29,088 bases of DNA. Source: CAKSFT01 sp045603125 (lineage in GTDB: Bacteria > Bacillota > Clostridia > UBA1381). The position numbers and the translations under genes were made by a program. This document shows positions 1-7,649 of this stretch, in pieces. The first letter of the stretch is position 1. The number at the start of each line of letters is the position of its first letter. Below the pieces are notes generated by a model. It searched no databases. It saw nothing but the letters and a program-made list of their open reading frames with translations, and was not told the origin of the DNA. The stretch lies in NCBI GenBank assembly GCA_045603125.1, contig JAZULN010000007.1, positions 1 through 29,088 of the forward strand, given 5' to 3'.

Positions 1-9
1 GGCTGGTCA

Positions 10-31
10 AACCACTAGTTTACTAGTGGTT
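10..31. repeat. Perfect inverted repeat (9-bp arms)
   Basis: The arms AACCACTAG and CTAGTGGTT are perfect reverse complements around a TTTA loop. No long T-tract follows on either strand, so it is not a textbook terminator. It could be the 3' end of an upstream gene outside the window or part of the repeat cluster that continues to about 205. Confidence 0.6.
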
Positions 32-54
32 ATGATTATGCAGAAATTCCATTA

Positions 55-86
55 AACCCATAATGGGTTGTTGGGGACTCCAACCC
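55..86. repeat. Overlapping hairpins in non-coding leader
   Basis: AACCCAT (55-61) and ATGGGTT (63-69) form a perfect 7-bp stem around one base. GGGTTG (65-70) can instead pair with CAACCC (81-86), so the two structures are mutually exclusive. No gene is seen here, and the purpose of the structure is unknown. Confidence 0.45.
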
Positions 87-110
87 CTCTGGATGTTGAT
101 ACATAATTCT

Positions 111-135
111 TTGTAGGGGACGGCCTCCGGACGTC
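111..135. repeat. 25-base direct repeat, copy 1
   Basis: This copy is identical over 25 bases to 180-204. Its core is itself an imperfect palindrome: GGGACGGCC and GGACGTCCC flank TCC, with one mismatch between the arms. It is much more GC-rich than the surrounding AT-rich DNA, which suggests a dispersed palindromic element of REP or MITE type rather than local regulatory DNA. Confidence 0.7.
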
Positions 136-149
136 CCGAATAAAACAGC

Positions 150-167
150 CTTCCCCTTAAGGGGAAG
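150..167. repeat. 18-bp perfect palindrome
   Basis: The palindrome CTTCCCCTTAAGGGGAAG lies midway between the two copies of the 25-base repeat. It appears to be part of the same repeat cassette. Nothing in the sequence points to a specific binding protein. Confidence 0.6.
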
Positions 168-179
168 CCATGCGTGGAA

Positions 180-204
180 TTGTAGGGGACGGCCTCCGGA
201 CGTC
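180..204. repeat. 25-base direct repeat, copy 2
   Basis: This is the second identical copy of the repeat at 111-135, 69 bases downstream. The two copies diverge immediately outside the 25 bases, as expected for a discrete repeat unit. The rest of 205-306 is AT-rich and I see no gene in it. Confidence 0.7.
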
Positions 205-306
205 TCGTTTTCGGAACGGCTAAATCCAAACTCTGCCATCTTAAAATTTCATATCGCTCGTGCATTTTAACAAAAATGAAATATGAAATTAGGGCATAAT
301 GCCACA

Positions 307-335
307 TTTACGAAATATCGGATTTATGGTATAAT
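307..335 (+). promoter_or_regulatory. Sigma-A type promoter of the SLH gene
   Basis: TTTACG (307-312) and TATAAT (330-335) are separated by 17 bases. Two more TATAAT hexamers follow at 343-348 and 351-356 without good -35 partners. The leader to the ATG at 383 is about 40 bases and holds the ribosome binding site GGGAGG. Confidence 0.5.
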
Positions 336-382
336 TAATGCGTATAATTATATAATTTTCACATTGTAGGGAGGAAAACAAC

Positions 383-2383
383 ATGAAAAAAAGAATTATT
401 TCATTTTTGCTGGGGATAGCTACGGCTTTGAGCCTAATGCCGTCCTCTATTGCATATGAAACCAATACCGAGGAGAATTCATTTAAGGATTTGCCAATGA
501 GCCATTGGGCATATCAGGATATTTATGAATTGAAGGAAAGGGGTGCAATCTCCGGCGTAACTGCTGAAACCTTCAATCCAGACGGTAACATCACAAGAGA
601 GCAGTTTTTAAAAATTATAATCAATGCTTTTGGAATTAAAAAGCAAAATGTGAACATTGAATTTAAAGATGTAAAAAAGAATTCGTGGTATGAGGAATTT
701 GTAAAAACCGGAATTGCGGGAGGAATTGTGAAAGGTCAAAGTGCCGAGGAGTTTGGTGTTGGTAAAAACATTTCCCGCCAAGATGTTTGCCTGATCCTCT
801 CAAGAGTTATGGGTCTTGACATTGACGATGAAAGTTATATGAGTTTTGCAGACCAAGACAGTATTGCAGGTTATGCTAAAAATGCGGTGTCAAAACTTGT
901 TAAAAGCTCAATTATATCTGGCTTTTCTGATAACACATTCAGAGGAAGTGCGCCGTGTACAAGAGCTCAAGCATCAAAAATCATTATGAACGCACTAAGA
1001 GAAGAGGAAAAGTTCTACGACGGTGCAAGAACTATTGTATTTATGGGCGACAGTTTGACAAATGCTGCCGAATATGCAATCTATGTAAATGCATTTTTAA
1101 AGACAAGATTCCCGAATGAAAAAATCAAGGTTGTATATGCCGGCACTGACGGTGAAAGAGCGGTAGATATGCTAAAAAGATATCAGTCGGACGTAATTGA
1201 CCAGGGTGCAACCGAGGCTTACATTTTATTCGGAGCTAATGATATAAACCGTGGTCTTTATCCGACGGGTGATGAGTCGGGACGTGAAGCGGCTATAAGC
1301 AATTCGACTGAAAATATCGAAAAAATAGTTACGATGCTAAAGGCGGACGGAATAAAAAAGATCACAGTACTCACTCCTCCTGTTATGGACGAGCGTCAAT
1401 ATGCGGGTGCATCGGCTAAAAACTATGAAGGTGTGTCAAAAGGCTTGAGAAGACTTGCAGACAATTATATCGCCGTTGCGAAAAAACATAAGGTAAATTA
1501 TGTTGATTTAACTGATATCACAGGCGAAATTTTAGAGGCTAAAAAAGACACAGGTGCAGTAGAAATTTATAAGACCGACAGAATCCATCCGAACCGAATG
1601 GGACACTTTGTTATGGCGAGCCAGATTATAAAGACTCAGTATAAAAACAATGGCGTGGTTGCATCGGTTGACGTGAAGTTGGATTTAAATGATGTATTTT
1701 CAAACAATGCTACAGTGTCCGACTTAAAAGTTGACGAAAACGGAGTTATCAGTTATACATACACCGCAAAGGCATTACCGATGGGACTTGATGAGGCGAA
1801 CATCACCGAGGCAGTTGCAGGAAACGGTTATGGTGACGCTGAGGCAAGATATGGTGAATTTATTAACTTTACCGACACTATGAACCGTGAAATTATAAAG
1901 GTTTCGGGGTTAGAAGGAGAAGAAAGTTATGATATTGCCTTTGACGGCGAGGTTATCGGTACATTTACAGCGGAAGAGCTAACTGCGGGCGTGAATATCG
2001 CGACGCTTGAGAAGAACCCAGGTCAAATTAAGGCTAAGGCTGTGATTGATATGTATATGAAGGACTACTGGGACTTGGTAAAGGTAAGAAGATGTTATTC
2101 AAGATTTGCCATTTTAAAGAAAAATGGAATGTATGGTGCGTCGAGAGAAATGATTGCGTCATGGATAAACGAAAATTATCCGGAAGGTCACGCTCAGAGA
2201 GCGTACTGGACAAGCTTCCTGGATTTATACGGGGACTACGATATGTATAAGGCAAAGTGGGATAAGATTGACCGTGATGCCCATAAGATTGCAACACCGG
2301 GAACTCATAAGGTTACCATTACACCGGTAGCGGAAGTAGAGACTCCGGAAACTGAGGAAGTCACTGAAACAACAGAAGAATAA
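383..2383 (+). CDS. SLH-domain surface protein with SGNH/GDSL hydrolase domain
   Basis: This is probably a secreted esterase or acetylesterase held on the cell wall. The 666-residue protein begins with a signal peptide (basic MKKR, hydrophobic core, likely cleavage near residue 24). Three S-layer homology repeats follow at about 34-84, 97-145 and 156-205, each with the FxD...W/A pattern and a TRxQ-like motif; these bind wall polysaccharide. Residues about 215-425 form an SGNH hydrolase: block I GDSLT (Ser224), block III GAND (Asn286) and block V DRIHPN (Asp399, His402), so the catalytic residues are intact. Residues about 430-640 match nothing I recognise and end in a Glu/Thr-rich tail. The substrate cannot be read from sequence; deacetylation of plant or host glycans is a guess. 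The gene is monocistronic, with its own promoter and terminator. Confidence 0.85.
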   Translation: MKKRIISFLLGIATALSLMPSSIAYETNTEENSFKDLPMSHWAYQDIYELKERGAISGVTAETFNPDGNITREQFLKIIINAFGIKKQNVNIEFKDVKKNSWYEEFVKTGIAGGIVKGQSAEEFGVGKNISRQDVCLILSRVMGLDIDDESYMSFADQDSIAGYAKNAVSKLVKSSIISGFSDNTFRGSAPCTRAQASKIIMNALREEEKFYDGARTIVFMGDSLTNAAEYAIYVNAFLKTRFPNEKIKVVYAGTDGERAVDMLKRYQSDVIDQGATEAYILFGANDINRGLYPTGDESGREAAISNSTENIEKIVTMLKADGIKKITVLTPPVMDERQYAGASAKNYEGVSKGLRRLADNYIAVAKKHKVNYVDLTDITGEILEAKKDTGAVEIYKTDRIHPNRMGHFVMASQIIKTQYKNNGVVASVDVKLDLNDVFSNNATVSDLKVDENGVISYTYTAKALPMGLDEANITEAVAGNGYGDAEARYGEFINFTDTMNREIIKVSGLEGEESYDIAFDGEVIGTFTAEELTAGVNIATLEKNPGQIKAKAVIDMYMKDYWDLVKVRRCYSRFAILKKNGMYGASREMIASWINENYPEGHAQRAYWTSFLDLYGDYDMYKAKWDKIDRDAHKIATPGTHKVTITPVAEVETPETEEVTETTEE

Positions 2384-2385
2384 AT

Positions 2386-2421
2386 AAAAAATCACCCTTT
2401 TTAAAAAAGGGTGATTTTTTT
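2386..2421. terminator. Bidirectional rho-independent terminator
   Basis: A long stem (ATCACCC pairing with GGGTGAT, extended by A/T pairs on both sides) carries an A-tract on the left and a T-tract on the right. It can therefore terminate both the SLH gene on the plus strand and the convergent PRPP synthetase gene on the minus strand. Confidence 0.9.
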
Positions 2422-2429
2422 AGTATGAT

Positions 2430-3557
2430 TTATTTGTTTTTGTTTTCTGCGTGTCTTTCCATAAGCTTTTTGATTCGGGTTACCGGCATTAATAGTTGGC
2501 TGATGGTTTCGTCGTGGTTTAGAGTATCGATAAGGAGTGAGATATACTTTGACATATCAACTTCTGAATACCAGGCTCTGTCTTTTAAGCCAGGCATGCG
2601 GTAAACAAGGTTTGTTGTAAATACCTGATTGATTTCGCCGTTTTTATATGCTTCGTCAAATTTTTCAAGGCCGTTACAGAAAAGACCGAATGCGGTGAAT
2701 ATAAAGATTCTCTTTGCGCCTTGTTCTTTTAATTTTTTACCAATATCAAGCACGGATTCACCACTTGAAATCATATCGTCAACAACGATAACGTCTTTGC
2801 CTTTAACGCTTCTTCCGAGGTATACATGTTCTTCGATTGGGTTTTTGCCGTTTACGATAACGGCGTAGTTACGTCTTTTATAGAACATTCCAAGGTCGAT
2901 GCCCAAAACTGATGAATAATACATACATCTGTTCATTCCGCCTTCGTCGGGTGAAATTACGATAGTATCTTCTTTGTCAAAGGAAATATCCGGAACTTTT
3001 TTAGTTAAGGTTTTAAGCATTTGATAGGTTGTCTGAACATCATCAAAACCTGTTAATGGAATTGCGTTTTGAACTCTTGCATCATGTGCATCAAATGTGA
3101 TGATGTTAGATACACCCATACCTGCCAATTCCTGGAGTGCCAAAGCGCAGTCGAGAGATTCTCTTGCGGTTCTTCTGTGTTGTCTGCCCTCATATAGCAT
3201 CGGCATAACCACGGTGATTCTTCTTGCCTTACCGCTTGCTGCTGCAATTATTCTCTTTAAGTCCTGATAGTGGTCATCAGGGCTCATGCGATTTTCGTTT
3301 TCGTACATTTTATATGTAACACCGTGATTGAACATATCGCAGATGACAAACAGGTCGTGGCCTCTTACAGATTCGTTGATTACACACTTTGCTTCGCCTG
3401 TACCGAAACGTGGGCAAGTGATATGAGTAATGTATGTGTCAACATCTTCATAATCGCTTCTGAACTGCTTTAAGTACATATCGATTTTTGCGGTAATCTC
3501 TTCGCAACCACGCATGCTGATAATACTTAACTTTCCAAAAGTTTCCTTCTTTTCCAT
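2430..3557 (-). CDS. prs: Ribose-phosphate pyrophosphokinase (PRPP synthetase), extended form
   Basis: The enzyme makes PRPP from ribose-5-phosphate and ATP for purine, pyrimidine, histidine and NAD synthesis in the cytoplasm. Visible family features are the ATP-loop region MLYEGRQHRR, the metal/His region ITFDAHDARVQNA, the segment VYLGRSVKGKDVIVVDD and the PRPP-binding loop DDMISSGES. At 375 residues it is about 55 longer than the usual 310-320, with extra sequence at both ends. The PRPP loop also departs from the usual DDMIDTGGT. Similar long forms occur in Clostridia, so I take it as the housekeeping enzyme, though a different phosphoribosyl-type activity cannot be excluded. The start has a good AAGGAG site. 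It is transcribed alone, divergently from ctsR. Confidence 0.8.
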   Translation of the reverse strand: MEKKETFGKLSIISMRGCEEITAKIDMYLKQFRSDYEDVDTYITHITCPRFGTGEAKCVINESVRGHDLFVICDMFNHGVTYKMYENENRMSPDDHYQDLKRIIAAASGKARRITVVMPMLYEGRQHRRTARESLDCALALQELAGMGVSNIITFDAHDARVQNAIPLTGFDDVQTTYQMLKTLTKKVPDISFDKEDTIVISPDEGGMNRCMYYSSVLGIDLGMFYKRRNYAVIVNGKNPIEEHVYLGRSVKGKDVIVVDDMISSGESVLDIGKKLKEQGAKRIFIFTAFGLFCNGLEKFDEAYKNGEINQVFTTNLVYRMPGLKDRAWYSEVDMSKYISLLIDTLNHDETISQLLMPVTRIKKLMERHAENKNK

Positions 3558-3600
3558 ATTCGTATACTCCTTTTTATTTTAAAAATATTTCCCTATACTA

Positions 3601-3629
3601 TTTATAACATAATATGTCGTTTTTTGCAA
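3601..3629 (-). promoter_or_regulatory. Candidate promoter of the PRPP synthetase gene
   Basis: On the minus strand TTGCAA (plus coordinates 3624-3629) and TATAAA (3601-3606) are exactly 17 bases apart, about 45 bases before the start codon. No purine-box-like element is obvious. The stretch 3630-3769 is AT-rich and I see nothing else in it. Confidence 0.5.
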
Positions 3630-3769
3630 CCTTTTATTTGGTGATAAGTAAAATTTTATTAAATAATAATAATATAAGTTGAATAAAGATAAAAATTATA
3701 AGCAATTTTTTTGAAATCGGGAAGGTGTTGGGTTCATAAATTATTCACAAAATATATAAACTTTTTTAA

Positions 3770-3798
3770 TTGACTTTTTGACCTTTGAGGTTTATAAT
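3770..3798 (+). promoter_or_regulatory. Promoter of the ctsR operon
   Basis: TTGACT (3770-3775) and a perfect TATAAT (3793-3798) are 17 bases apart, a strong vegetative promoter. The CtsR operator overlaps and follows the -10 region, so CtsR should block initiation at normal temperature. Confidence 0.8.
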
Positions 3799-3824
3799 AT
3801 AATCAAAGGTCAGGGAAGGTCAGA
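3779..3824 (+). promoter_or_regulatory. CtsR operator with tandem heptads
   Basis: GGTCAGG (3808-3814) and GGTCAGA (3818-3824) are direct heptads separated by GAA. This matches the known CtsR box arrangement RGTCAAA-NAN-RGTCAAA with some substitutions. In addition TGACCTTTGA (3779-3788) and TCAAAGGTCA (3803-3812) form a perfect 10-bp inverted repeat around the -10 box, so heptad half-sites face the promoter from both sides. Autorepression of the operon is the likely outcome. Confidence 0.75.
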
Positions 3825-3840
3825 AATGGAGGCGACTTAA

Positions 3841-4275
3841 ATGGTGATGAGTGACAGGATTGAAGCTTTTATAATAGAGCTTTTAAAAGACGCAGAGATA
3901 GACGGACTTGAAATTGGCAGAAATGAGCTGGCGGGAGTGTTTAACTGTGTGCCGTCGCAGATAAACTATGTAATAAAGACCCGGTTTAATCCGGAACGGG
4001 GATATATAATAGAGTCAAGACGTGGCGGCGGCGGATATATTAAAATTAAACGTAAAATAAGCGAGGATTATGGAGATATTGAAGGGATTTTTAATAACAT
4101 AAAAAATGGTGCGAGCGAAGAAAAAGCAGCAGCGATAATTGATTATCTATATAACACGGGAAGGCTTGATAAAATCAGAAAGGATATAATATCCCGTGCA
4201 GTTTTAGATGGCGTTTTGGGGGATGAAGATGAAATAAGAGGAAGAATTTTAACGAATATTTTAAAGGGGATTTAA
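3841..4275 (+). CDS. ctsR: Transcriptional repressor CtsR
   Basis: CtsR represses class III heat-shock genes and acts as a temperature sensor; McsB and ClpC inactivate or degrade it. The 144-residue protein is typical in length. The N-terminal winged helix-turn-helix includes FNCVPSQINYVIKTRF and the glycine-rich wing RRGGGGYIKI, which contacts DNA and senses heat. The C-terminal dimerisation and regulatory part ends in ILTNILKGI. The start at 3841 lies 8 bases after GGAGG; ATG 3847 is an alternative. It is the first gene of the cluster, its stop overlaps the ribosome binding site of mcsA, and its own operator lies just upstream, showing autoregulation. Confidence 0.93.
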   Translation: MVMSDRIEAFIIELLKDAEIDGLEIGRNELAGVFNCVPSQINYVIKTRFNPERGYIIESRRGGGGYIKIKRKISEDYGDIEGIFNNIKNGASEEKAAAIIDYLYNTGRLDKIRKDIISRAVLDGVLGDEDEIRGRILTNILKGI

Positions 4276-4284
4276 GGAAGGAAG

Positions 4285-4638
4285 ATGGATATGTACGATT
4301 TATTTTCAGATTTTTTGTTTAACGGTTTTGATGTAACACCGAGCTTTCGTGAGATTAAAACCTGTCCAAAATGCGGGAGAAGTTTTCAGGATTTCAGAAG
4401 AACAGGGAAGCTTGGTTGTGGTGAGTGCTATGAAACTTTTTATTCTTCTCTTGTTTCGACCATAAAACAGATTCAGGGTGTTTCGGCACATACCGGTAAA
4501 ATCCCGTCAAAGTCTTGCGACGAACTGAAAAGAAAGAGAATGTATGAGAGTTTGAAAAAGGAACTTTCAAAGGCGGTTGCGGAGGAAAACTATGAAGAGG
4601 CCGCAAGACTATATAAAATTATTGAAGGTTACAACTGA
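4285..4638 (+). CDS. mcsA: McsA-like adaptor, N-terminally short
   Basis: McsA is the zinc-binding activator of the arginine kinase McsB in the CtsR regulon. This copy is 117 residues, against about 180 in Bacillus. It retains the second zinc module (CPKCG...GCGECYETF, residues about 31-52), the HTGKIP motif and a C-terminal UVR-like coiled coil (KKELSKAVAEENYEEAARLYKII). The first CxxC zinc module of the family is absent. Only 9 bases separate it from ctsR, so no hidden upstream coding is possible in this frame. Two in-frame ATGs (4285, 4291) share overlapping AAGGA sites. Whether the single-finger protein still activates McsB is not known from sequence. Confidence 0.85.
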   Translation: MDMYDLFSDFLFNGFDVTPSFREIKTCPKCGRSFQDFRRTGKLGCGECYETFYSSLVSTIKQIQGVSAHTGKIPSKSCDELKRKRMYESLKKELSKAVAEENYEEAARLYKIIEGYN

Positions 4639-4741
4639 TTCACTTCACGTTGGGAAGCCAACAGCCGGGATTCGATTATTATAACAGAGAAAATAAAGAA
4701 AATATAATTTAATAAAACAGTTTATATGATGGAGGAAAAAT

Positions 4742-6493
4742 ATGAAAAAGGTTTTTGAAAGATTTAGCGTTGATTGTGATGTGGATTGCAAGGTAGAGCA
4801 GAAGGTCAGTATAAATGAACCGGGTGCTAAAATTTACACATTCTTTATTGATTGGGATTATCGTAATGTTTCGGGCGATGCTTTTTTAACGATTTCCCTT
4901 GAAGAGGATGCAGTAGGTCACCTATATTACTGGAATCCTGATGCAGGGTTTAACAGGTCTATGCCGTTGGGTTGGCGAGGCGGAAAAAAGTCGATGACAT
5001 CAATTTCAGCGCCGGTTGCCTGCATATATGATGGAAGAGAACAAAATACATTTACCTGTGCAGTTTCGGAAGTAAAAGAAATTGTTGAACTAAAGACTGC
5101 GATTGTAAATGATAAATATTTTGGAGTGAAGGTCATAGTAAATCTCAACCAGTATGTTCAGTGCGGACATCTTGAACTTAAACTTTATGTTGATGAAACC
5201 GATATACCTATGTATGAGGCGATTGATAATGTACGAAAATGGTATGAAGATGAGTGCGATTTAAAGCCGATGAATGTACCAGATTGTGCAAAAGATGCTA
5301 TGTATTCTTATTGGTATAGTTTTCAACAGGGACTTTTTCAAAAAGAGGTTTTAGAAGAAGCGAAACGAGTGAAAGAACTTGGGCTAAAAACTGTAATTCT
5401 TGATGACGGCTGGCAGATGGAAGGTGTAGATGTAAGATATGCATATACCGGAGACTGGCAGGTGAATGAAAAGAAATTTTTTGATTTTAAAGGTACAATT
5501 AAAACAATGCATGATTTAGGATTAAAAGTTCTTTTGTGGATTGGAATACCGTATGTCGGAAAAGAATCGGAATTGTGGAAAAAATATAAGGATAAAACTA
5601 TACAGCACAGCGAATGGGCAAGAGCGTCAATTTTAGACCCTCGTTACCCTGAAGTCCGTGAGTATATAATAAACGCAATAAAGCGTTTGATGACCGATTA
5701 TAACCTTGACGGCTTTAAGATTGATTTTGTAGACCTTTTTTATGATGTTCCGGAGACTAAGATAAACGATGAAATGGATATTTTGTCGGTTCAGGATGCT
5801 ACCGACAGGCTTATGACAGATATAAAATCTGAACTTGTAAAAATAAACCCTGATGTGCTTATTGAGTTCCGTCAGAAATATATAGGACCGAATATGAGAA
5901 AATACGGCAATATGTTCAGAGTATCGGATTGCCCGGATAATTATCTTTTAAATAGGGTTGGTGTTCTTGATTTAAGACTTTTAAGCGGAAACACCGCTGT
6001 GCATTCAGATATGCTTATGTGGAATGTAAACGAAAAGGTGGAGGTTGCCGCACTCCAGATTATAAATGTAATTTTCGGAGCGATGCAGTTTTCGGGAAGA
6101 CTTTCGCTGATGTCGGAAGAACATAAAAAAATGGTCATGTTCTGGATTGAGTTTATGAAGAAAAATAAGGAACTTTTGCTAAATTCTGATATCATTGTTG
6201 AAGAAGCGCACCTTTTATATACATTGGCAAAAACTGAGAAAAACGGAGAAACTGTTATTGCGGTATATGCCAAAGATAAGTGTGCCAAGTTAAGCCGGAA
6301 TATAGATAAAGCGACGATTCTAAACGGTACTCAAGGTAACAGAATAATTGCGGAAATTACTAAGCCGGGAACTTATAATGTGAGTATCTGTGATTGTTTG
6401 GGAAATGTTATCGAAGAGAAAAATGTTATGTTAAACCCGGGAATAACCTCATTTGATGTGCCTGTGGCAGGGATGGTCACAATATATAAGTGA
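4742..6493 (+). CDS. GH36-type alpha-galactosidase-like glycoside hydrolase
   Basis: This is a predicted cytoplasmic glycosidase of the GH36/melibiase superfamily, acting on alpha-galactosides or related sugars. The 583 residues divide into an N-terminal beta-sandwich (about 1-170), a (beta/alpha)8 barrel (about 185-490) and a C-terminal beta domain. Barrel landmarks are VILDDGWQ, LLWIGIPY and DGFKIDFVD with candidate nucleophile Asp328. RVSDCPD carries Asp396 as candidate acid/base, corresponding to the usual RxSDxPD. There is no signal peptide. Its position is odd: it lies between mcsA and mcsB, preceded by a 103-base gap with no clear promoter and followed by a hairpin at 6497-6523. Substrate specificity cannot be told; other GH36/GH27-related activities are possible. 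Confidence 0.8.
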   Translation: MKKVFERFSVDCDVDCKVEQKVSINEPGAKIYTFFIDWDYRNVSGDAFLTISLEEDAVGHLYYWNPDAGFNRSMPLGWRGGKKSMTSISAPVACIYDGREQNTFTCAVSEVKEIVELKTAIVNDKYFGVKVIVNLNQYVQCGHLELKLYVDETDIPMYEAIDNVRKWYEDECDLKPMNVPDCAKDAMYSYWYSFQQGLFQKEVLEEAKRVKELGLKTVILDDGWQMEGVDVRYAYTGDWQVNEKKFFDFKGTIKTMHDLGLKVLLWIGIPYVGKESELWKKYKDKTIQHSEWARASILDPRYPEVREYIINAIKRLMTDYNLDGFKIDFVDLFYDVPETKINDEMDILSVQDATDRLMTDIKSELVKINPDVLIEFRQKYIGPNMRKYGNMFRVSDCPDNYLLNRVGVLDLRLLSGNTAVHSDMLMWNVNEKVEVAALQIINVIFGAMQFSGRLSLMSEEHKKMVMFWIEFMKKNKELLLNSDIIVEEAHLLYTLAKTEKNGETVIAVYAKDKCAKLSRNIDKATILNGTQGNRIIAEITKPGTYNVSICDCLGNVIEEKNVMLNPGITSFDVPVAGMVTIYK

Positions 6494-6496
6494 TTA

Positions 6497-6523
6497 AAAA
6501 GTGTTATGGTTTATGACGCTTTT
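6497..6523 (+). terminator. Hairpin after the glycosidase gene, weak terminator
   Basis: AAAAGTGTTAT (6497-6507) pairs with ATGACGCTTTT (6513-6523) through 11 pairs, two of them G-U, with a 5-base loop. Only four T residues end the stem, so termination is probably partial and readthrough into mcsB is expected. The remaining gap to 6634 shows no clear promoter. Confidence 0.4.
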
Positions 6524-6634
6524 CCTGAAGGATAAGTTTGGCTATAGTTTTTGGCGGCAGAACTCGTTAGATGGGCTCGGTATGAGGGTGAGAAACTAAA
6601 AAATCCCGGTGGTTTTTAAAAAGGAGAGGATATT

Positions 6635-7636
6635 ATGATTTGGTATAAAGAAGAAAGAGACAAAATAGTAATAAGCACTCGTATCAGACTTGCAAGAAAT
6701 ATAAAAAAATATCCGTTTCCCGATTCTATGACTGAGGCACAAAACGTGAGTGCAATAAAGGATATTGAAGATGCTCTGGTTGGCGGGAATTCGGTTTTAG
6801 CAAAGACTTTTACAACAATGAAAATCTCAGAGCTTGACGACATAAAAAGAGGGGGATTGGTTGAAAAGCACTTGATAAGCCCGAACCTTAAAAACCGTGC
6901 GTCGGTTATGGTCAGTGACGATGAAAATATGAGCATAATGCTAATGGAAGAAGACCATATAAGATTGCAGGTAATTAAAGGCGGATTTTGCCTAAAAGAT
7001 GCGTGGGACCTTGCAAATAAGGTTGACGATTTATTGGAAGAGCAACTTGAATATGCATTTCACAAGGATTTTGGGTATTTAACAGCCTGCCCGACAAATG
7101 TGGGAACGGGTTTGAGAGCGTCGGTTATGATGCATCTTCCGGCACTTACCATGACAAACAATATGGATAGAATAATTTCTTCGGCATCAAATCTTGGAAT
7201 TGCGGTAAGAGGACTATATGGTGAGGGGTCGAAGGCTCACGGCTCGCTTTATCAGATTTCCAATCAAGTGACTATGGGTTTGAGTGAGGAAGAGTTGATT
7301 TTAAAACTTGAAAATATTGTAGGTCAGATTAAGAACCACGAGGAAAAGATGAGAGAAAAGCTTATAGCGGACAGTAAGGATGAATTGGAAGACAGGCTTT
7401 GGAGATCATACGGCGCTTTAAAATTTGCAAGGAAGATGACCTCGACCGAGGCAAAATCCCTGATTTCAGATGTAATTTTGGGGACTGATCTGGGTATAAT
7501 CAAAGATGATAATAAAAATATGGTAGAGCTTATGATAAAAACCGAGCCTGCTAATTTAAGTGAGGGTGAGAGTGAGGCGCTTGACCCCCAAAAAAGAGAC
7601 AGAAAGAGAGCAGAAATTTTAAGAGAATTTATCTAA
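6635..7636 (+). CDS. mcsB: Protein arginine kinase McsB
   Basis: McsB phosphorylates arginines on CtsR and damaged proteins, tagging them for ClpCP. The 333-residue protein has a phosphagen-kinase-like fold without the N-terminal domain of creatine kinases. Visible motifs are STRIRLARN near residue 15, the EEDHIR loop (usual form NEEDH), CPTNVGTGLRASVMMHLP and GEGSKAHGSLYQISNQ. The distal helical region includes DRLWRSYGALKFA. All nucleotide- and arginine-binding blocks look intact. The start is well spaced from AAGGAG. The gene is only 13 bases from clpC, so the pair is cotranscribed; the separation from mcsA by another gene is unusual. Confidence 0.92.
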   Translation: MIWYKEERDKIVISTRIRLARNIKKYPFPDSMTEAQNVSAIKDIEDALVGGNSVLAKTFTTMKISELDDIKRGGLVEKHLISPNLKNRASVMVSDDENMSIMLMEEDHIRLQVIKGGFCLKDAWDLANKVDDLLEEQLEYAFHKDFGYLTACPTNVGTGLRASVMMHLPALTMTNNMDRIISSASNLGIAVRGLYGEGSKAHGSLYQISNQVTMGLSEEELILKLENIVGQIKNHEEKMREKLIADSKDELEDRLWRSYGALKFARKMTSTEAKSLISDVILGTDLGIIKDDNKNMVELMIKTEPANLSEGESEALDPQKRDRKRAEILREFI

Positions 7637-7649
7637 AGGAGGAATGGAT

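Noticed and set aside
23..307. Minus-strand open frame covering the repeat cassette
   Set aside because: Its translation merely repeats the same peptide from the two DNA repeats, it has no ribosome binding site or family resemblance, and it lies in palindromic DNA.
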